From Nitrospiraceae bacterium (GTDB lineage: Bacteria > Nitrospirota > Thermodesulfovibrionia > Thermodesulfovibrionales > UBA9159): DNA of 24,853 nt. Location of the stretch: assembly GCA_003453735.1 (NCBI GenBank), contig DMNE01000421.1:11320-36172 (forward strand), read 5' to 3'. The notes below the pieces were generated by a model, which was given only the letters and a program-made list of their open reading frames with translations, made no database searches and was not told the origin of the DNA. The stretch's first letter is position 1. Each line of letters starts with the position of its first letter. Both the position numbers and the translations under genes were made by a program. Positions 22,622 through 24,853 of the stretch are shown one piece after another.

Positions 22622-22648
22622 ATAAGTTTTAAGAAGCGATGCGGAAAA
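22622..22648 (+). promoter_or_regulatory. Sigma-28 (FliA)-like promoter of the chemotaxis operon
   Basis: ATAAGTTT (22622-22629), an 11-bp spacer and GCGGAAAA (22641-22648) match the sigma-28 consensus TAAAGTTT-N11-GCCGATAA at 12 of 16 positions with exact spacing. Chemotaxis genes are common members of this regulon. Transcription would start near 22655. Confidence 0.4.
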
Positions 22649-22665
22649 TATAGAAGGCATATAAA

Positions 22666-23199
22666 TTGCTTATAACTATTTCCATGGCAGCGCAAAAGAA
22701 CAAAAGTGACCTTATTCTCGACGAATTAAGGCGCCGTAAAACAAGCAAAAAAATTGTCGAGGTCGAAGAAGACACTGTTAAGGTGGTTATCTTCTCCCTT
22801 TCGGATGAACTCTATGCCATCAAGGGACCTGAGGTAAAAGAGCTTCTCTCTCTCGTTCCAATACATTGTGTGCCGGGTTCTCCCGATTTCATCCCGGGGG
22901 TGATCAACATAAGAGGGGATATCGAGTCGGTAATCAAGATAAACAAATTTCTCGGCCTGCCTGATTCCGAGACTTCGACGAAGAGTCGCATTGCTATCAG
23001 TGAGACGGATGGCATACGCTCAGGCATTATCCTGGATTCTGTCGAAGATGTGATGGATATTCCTGCAAGTTCTGTCAACCCCCCCCTCTCAACGCTCGGC
23101 AAGGAAGCCAAAGAATATGTGTCCGGAGAGTTTCTGTATGGAGACAGGAGCGTCACGATTCTCGATATCGGCAAGATATTCGGGCGGCTCGGATCATGA
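22666..23199 (+). CDS. cheW: CheW-like chemotaxis coupling protein
   Basis: The CheW domain covers residues 37-174 of 177. Landmarks are VVIFSLSDELYAIKGPEVKEL, IHCVPGSPDFIPGVINIRGDIESVIKINKFLGL (the conserved GVxNxRG turn) and GIILDSVEDVMDIPASSVNPPL. CheW links receptors to the kinase CheA at the membrane array. A charged N-terminal extension of about 35 residues (KNKSDLILDELRRRKTSKK) is longer than in E. coli CheW. The TTG at 22666 has GAAGG 8 bp upstream; an ATG at 22684 (MAAQKNKSD) is the alternative, favoured if transcription starts near 22655. It is the first gene of an operon with a second CheW-like gene and a receptor. Confidence 0.85.
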   Translation: MLITISMAAQKNKSDLILDELRRRKTSKKIVEVEEDTVKVVIFSLSDELYAIKGPEVKELLSLVPIHCVPGSPDFIPGVINIRGDIESVIKINKFLGLPDSETSTKSRIAISETDGIRSGIILDSVEDVMDIPASSVNPPLSTLGKEAKEYVSGEFLYGDRSVTILDIGKIFGRLGS

Positions 23200-23280
23200 C
23201 TCCCCGGGGACCGGCCAGCATCCGCCCAGGCGCTCATCGACGGATGCAGAGATGCGTCACCCTTTGTCCGAGGTGCGCAC

Positions 23281-23718
23281 ATGGATGATTTGGAAGTATT
23301 GGTATTTACTGTGGCGGGGATAATCATAGGAGTGGATACAGAACAGATTGACGGAATGATTTCGACCGAACAGGCAGAGGAAATGGGAATAGAAGTGAGC
23401 AGGTTTCATGAAAAGATCTCTCTTAGGGAAAGATCCGTGCACTATCGTTCGCCGAAAGCGCTCTTGATAAAGGATGAGGCACCGTACGCGGTCATCATCG
23501 AATTACCCGACGACATCCTCTCTGTGAGGCTTGACTCCATTAGCCCTCTTCCTCGTCTGCTTGGGGCGTGCACGTCCTGTAAGGCAATATGGGGAGTTAC
23601 GGTGAACGAAGAGCGGATTATTTTCCTCGTCGACTTTCTGAGATTGCATACCGTGCATGAAGGCGGCAGAGATTGGCGTCTGGATTTTCCAAATAACACC
23701 ATGGAGGCAACCGTATGA
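23281..23718 (+). CDS. Divergent CheW-like domain protein
   Basis: This 145-residue protein starts at ATG 23281, seven bases after GAGGTG, 81 bp after cheW. The opening (LEVLVFTVAGIIIGVDTEQIDGMI) and closing (AIWGVTVNEERIIFLVDFLRLH) segments match the first and last strands of a CheW fold. The middle VIIELPDDILSVRLDSISPLPRLL aligns with the VDxVxxv...l..LP region. The conserved GVxNxRG turn is missing, so binding to CheA or receptor is probably altered. Being placed between cheW and the receptor gene, it may be a specialised adaptor for that receptor. Its stop overlaps the receptor start (ATGA, 23715-23718). Confidence 0.7.
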   Translation: MDDLEVLVFTVAGIIIGVDTEQIDGMISTEQAEEMGIEVSRFHEKISLRERSVHYRSPKALLIKDEAPYAVIIELPDDILSVRLDSISPLPRLLGACTSCKAIWGVTVNEERIIFLVDFLRLHTVHEGGRDWRLDFPNNTMEATV

Positions 23719-24853
23719 AGTTTTCATTGATCGAATTCCTTAAGCTTAACACTTCGCTGAGGCGATTATGGCTGTTCTCCATGATCCTTCCTCTGGCCAT
23801 CGTGTACACCCTTTTGGGGGTTATCGCCGTTTCAAGCCTCTACTACGGCAGCGAAAAACGCATTAAGGACTACCGCGAGTCGCTCCTCGAAGAACGGAAA
23901 GAAGGGGTCAAGAGCATTGTAACGCTCCTCGCTCGGGCAATCGAAGGCATGTCGCAGCAGCAGGCCATCGAGACGGTAAGAAAACTGCAAGACGACACGC
24001 ACAGCTCTTTCTTGGTCTACGATGGCAGCAACACCATCCTGCACGATCCAGACGTCCGACTGGGAGGGAAAAATGTGGGTGACCTGAAAGATGCCGGAGG
24101 AACCACCTATCTACGGGATCTAGCGGGACTCATAGCGGACAAGGGAGAGGGGTTCCTCCTGCATACAACAAAAGAGACTGACGGCCAAGAGGAGCCAAAG
24201 CTGATCTATGGAAGGTTGTTTAAGAAATGGAATTGGGTGGTTGCCGCCGACGTAGGGACACGCGATATCGAGCAGAAGGTCGTCAAGCAGCGCACGAGGA
24301 TCTACAAGGATGTAGAACTCCTCATTGCAAGAACCCTACTCATTTCCATGACGGCCATTGTAATCATTTTCTTGTTATTGAAACGTCATGCCGACCGATT
24401 CATGACCAGACCGGTCACGAGCTTTGTCACGACGCTTAGGGACGCGCAGAACGACCTCACCGTCAGAGTCCCCGTGAAGGAGAGGAACGAATTTGGTGAG
24501 ATCGCAAAGCTGTTCAACACGTATATGGAAAACCTGCTTGTCATTATGAAGAAAGTCGCCGATTCGGCCTTAGACATCAATGTGCACGCAAACGATATAT
24601 CCGGCGCGGTTCAGCAACAAGCCTCCGTCACCACCGAGCAGTCCACGGCGGTGACCGAGATCACCTCCACAATGGAAGAGCTTTCCGCTTCTTCATCACA
24701 GATCGCCGAGTACTCCAAATCGGTGGTGGACAATGCCAAAAAGACTTGTGACGATTTAAAAACAGGGGCGGATGCCGTCAATGCGGTAATTACAAAAATG
24801 ACCGAGATCAGCAAAGACAATGAACAAAGTATCCGAGAGATTCACGAACTCGG
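23715..24853 (+). CDS. Methyl-accepting chemotaxis protein, partial
   Basis: I translated this frame from ATG 23715, preceded by GGAGG at 23703-23707. It gives 379 codons and runs off the window. The order is: a short cytoplasmic start, TM1 (about 18-43), and a periplasmic single-Cache sensor (about 47-200) ending in KLIYGRLFKKWNWVVAADVGT, the usual Cache tail. TM2 (about 203-223), a HAMP domain (224-280: RPVTSFVTTLRDAQNDLTVRVPVKERNEFGEIAKLFN) and the start of the coiled-coil signalling domain (AVQQQASVTTEQSTAVTEITSTMEELSASSSQIAE) follow. It senses a small periplasmic ligand and controls CheA through the upstream adaptors. The receptor tip that contacts CheA/CheW lies outside the window. The ligand is unknown. 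Confidence 0.9.
   Translation, partial: MKFSLIEFLKLNTSLRRLWLFSMILPLAIVYTLLGVIAVSSLYYGSEKRIKDYRESLLEERKEGVKSIVTLLARAIEGMSQQQAIETVRKLQDDTHSSFLVYDGSNTILHDPDVRLGGKNVGDLKDAGGTTYLRDLAGLIADKGEGFLLHTTKETDGQEEPKLIYGRLFKKWNWVVAADVGTRDIEQKVVKQRTRIYKDVELLIARTLLISMTAIVIIFLLLKRHADRFMTRPVTSFVTTLRDAQNDLTVRVPVKERNEFGEIAKLFNTYMENLLVIMKKVADSALDINVHANDISGAVQQQASVTTEQSTAVTEITSTMEELSASSSQIAEYSKSVVDNAKKTCDDLKTGADAVNAVITKMTEISKDNEQSIREIHEL

Overview
The window looks like chromosomal DNA from a Gram-negative, probably anaerobic bacterium. Supporting signs are a corrinoid methyltransferase pair, a lipobox protein, a heptosyltransferase-like GT9 enzyme, a periplasm-facing GT-C enzyme with TPRs, and a chemotaxis operon. 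A member of the Desulfobacterota (former Deltaproteobacteria) would fit, but this is inference from gene content, since no marker gene is present.

Layout. (1) 1-1200, minus strand: a uroporphyrinogen-decarboxylase-family methyltransferase (cut by the window edge) and its B12-binding corrinoid protein, overlapping by 4 bp. (2) 1426-3161: a quinone-oxidoreductase-like MDR enzyme facing a DUF72 protein, with a 16-bp palindrome between them. (3) 3414-9343: a two-gene AddAB-like operon, with an active-looking UvrD-type helicase/nuclease and a helicase-dead, Fe-S-type nuclease partner. (4) 9344-9918: no intact gene, but what looks like the 3' end of a group II intron (domain V plus a long hairpin). 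(5) 9919-17067: a cell-surface block with a Met/Gly-rich lipoprotein, a GT-C-like membrane protein, a methyltransferase overlapping a GT9 glycosyltransferase, and a TMTC-like membrane enzyme with four C-terminal TPRs.

(6) 17397-20152 is a graveyard of mobile elements around an intact HU gene. It contains a TnpB (IS200/IS605) remnant with its right-end hairpin. It also contains a group II intron on the + strand whose reverse transcriptase is 5'-truncated and frameshifted but whose domain V is excellent. Lying antiparallel inside that intron is a tyrosine recombinase cut off before its catalytic residues, with a perfect 16-bp inverted repeat at its start side. (7) 20233-22062: an ABC-2 exporter pair plus a small unrecognised ORF overlapping its end. 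(8) 22063-24853: a non-coding leader with helically spaced GTCAA repeats and a sigma-28-like promoter, then cheW, a divergent CheW-like gene and a methyl-accepting chemotaxis protein running off the edge.

The most interesting parts are the nested intron/recombinase scar, the second intron relic at 9.7 kb, and the organisation and control of the chemotaxis operon. I did not find a clearly new defence or metabolic system.
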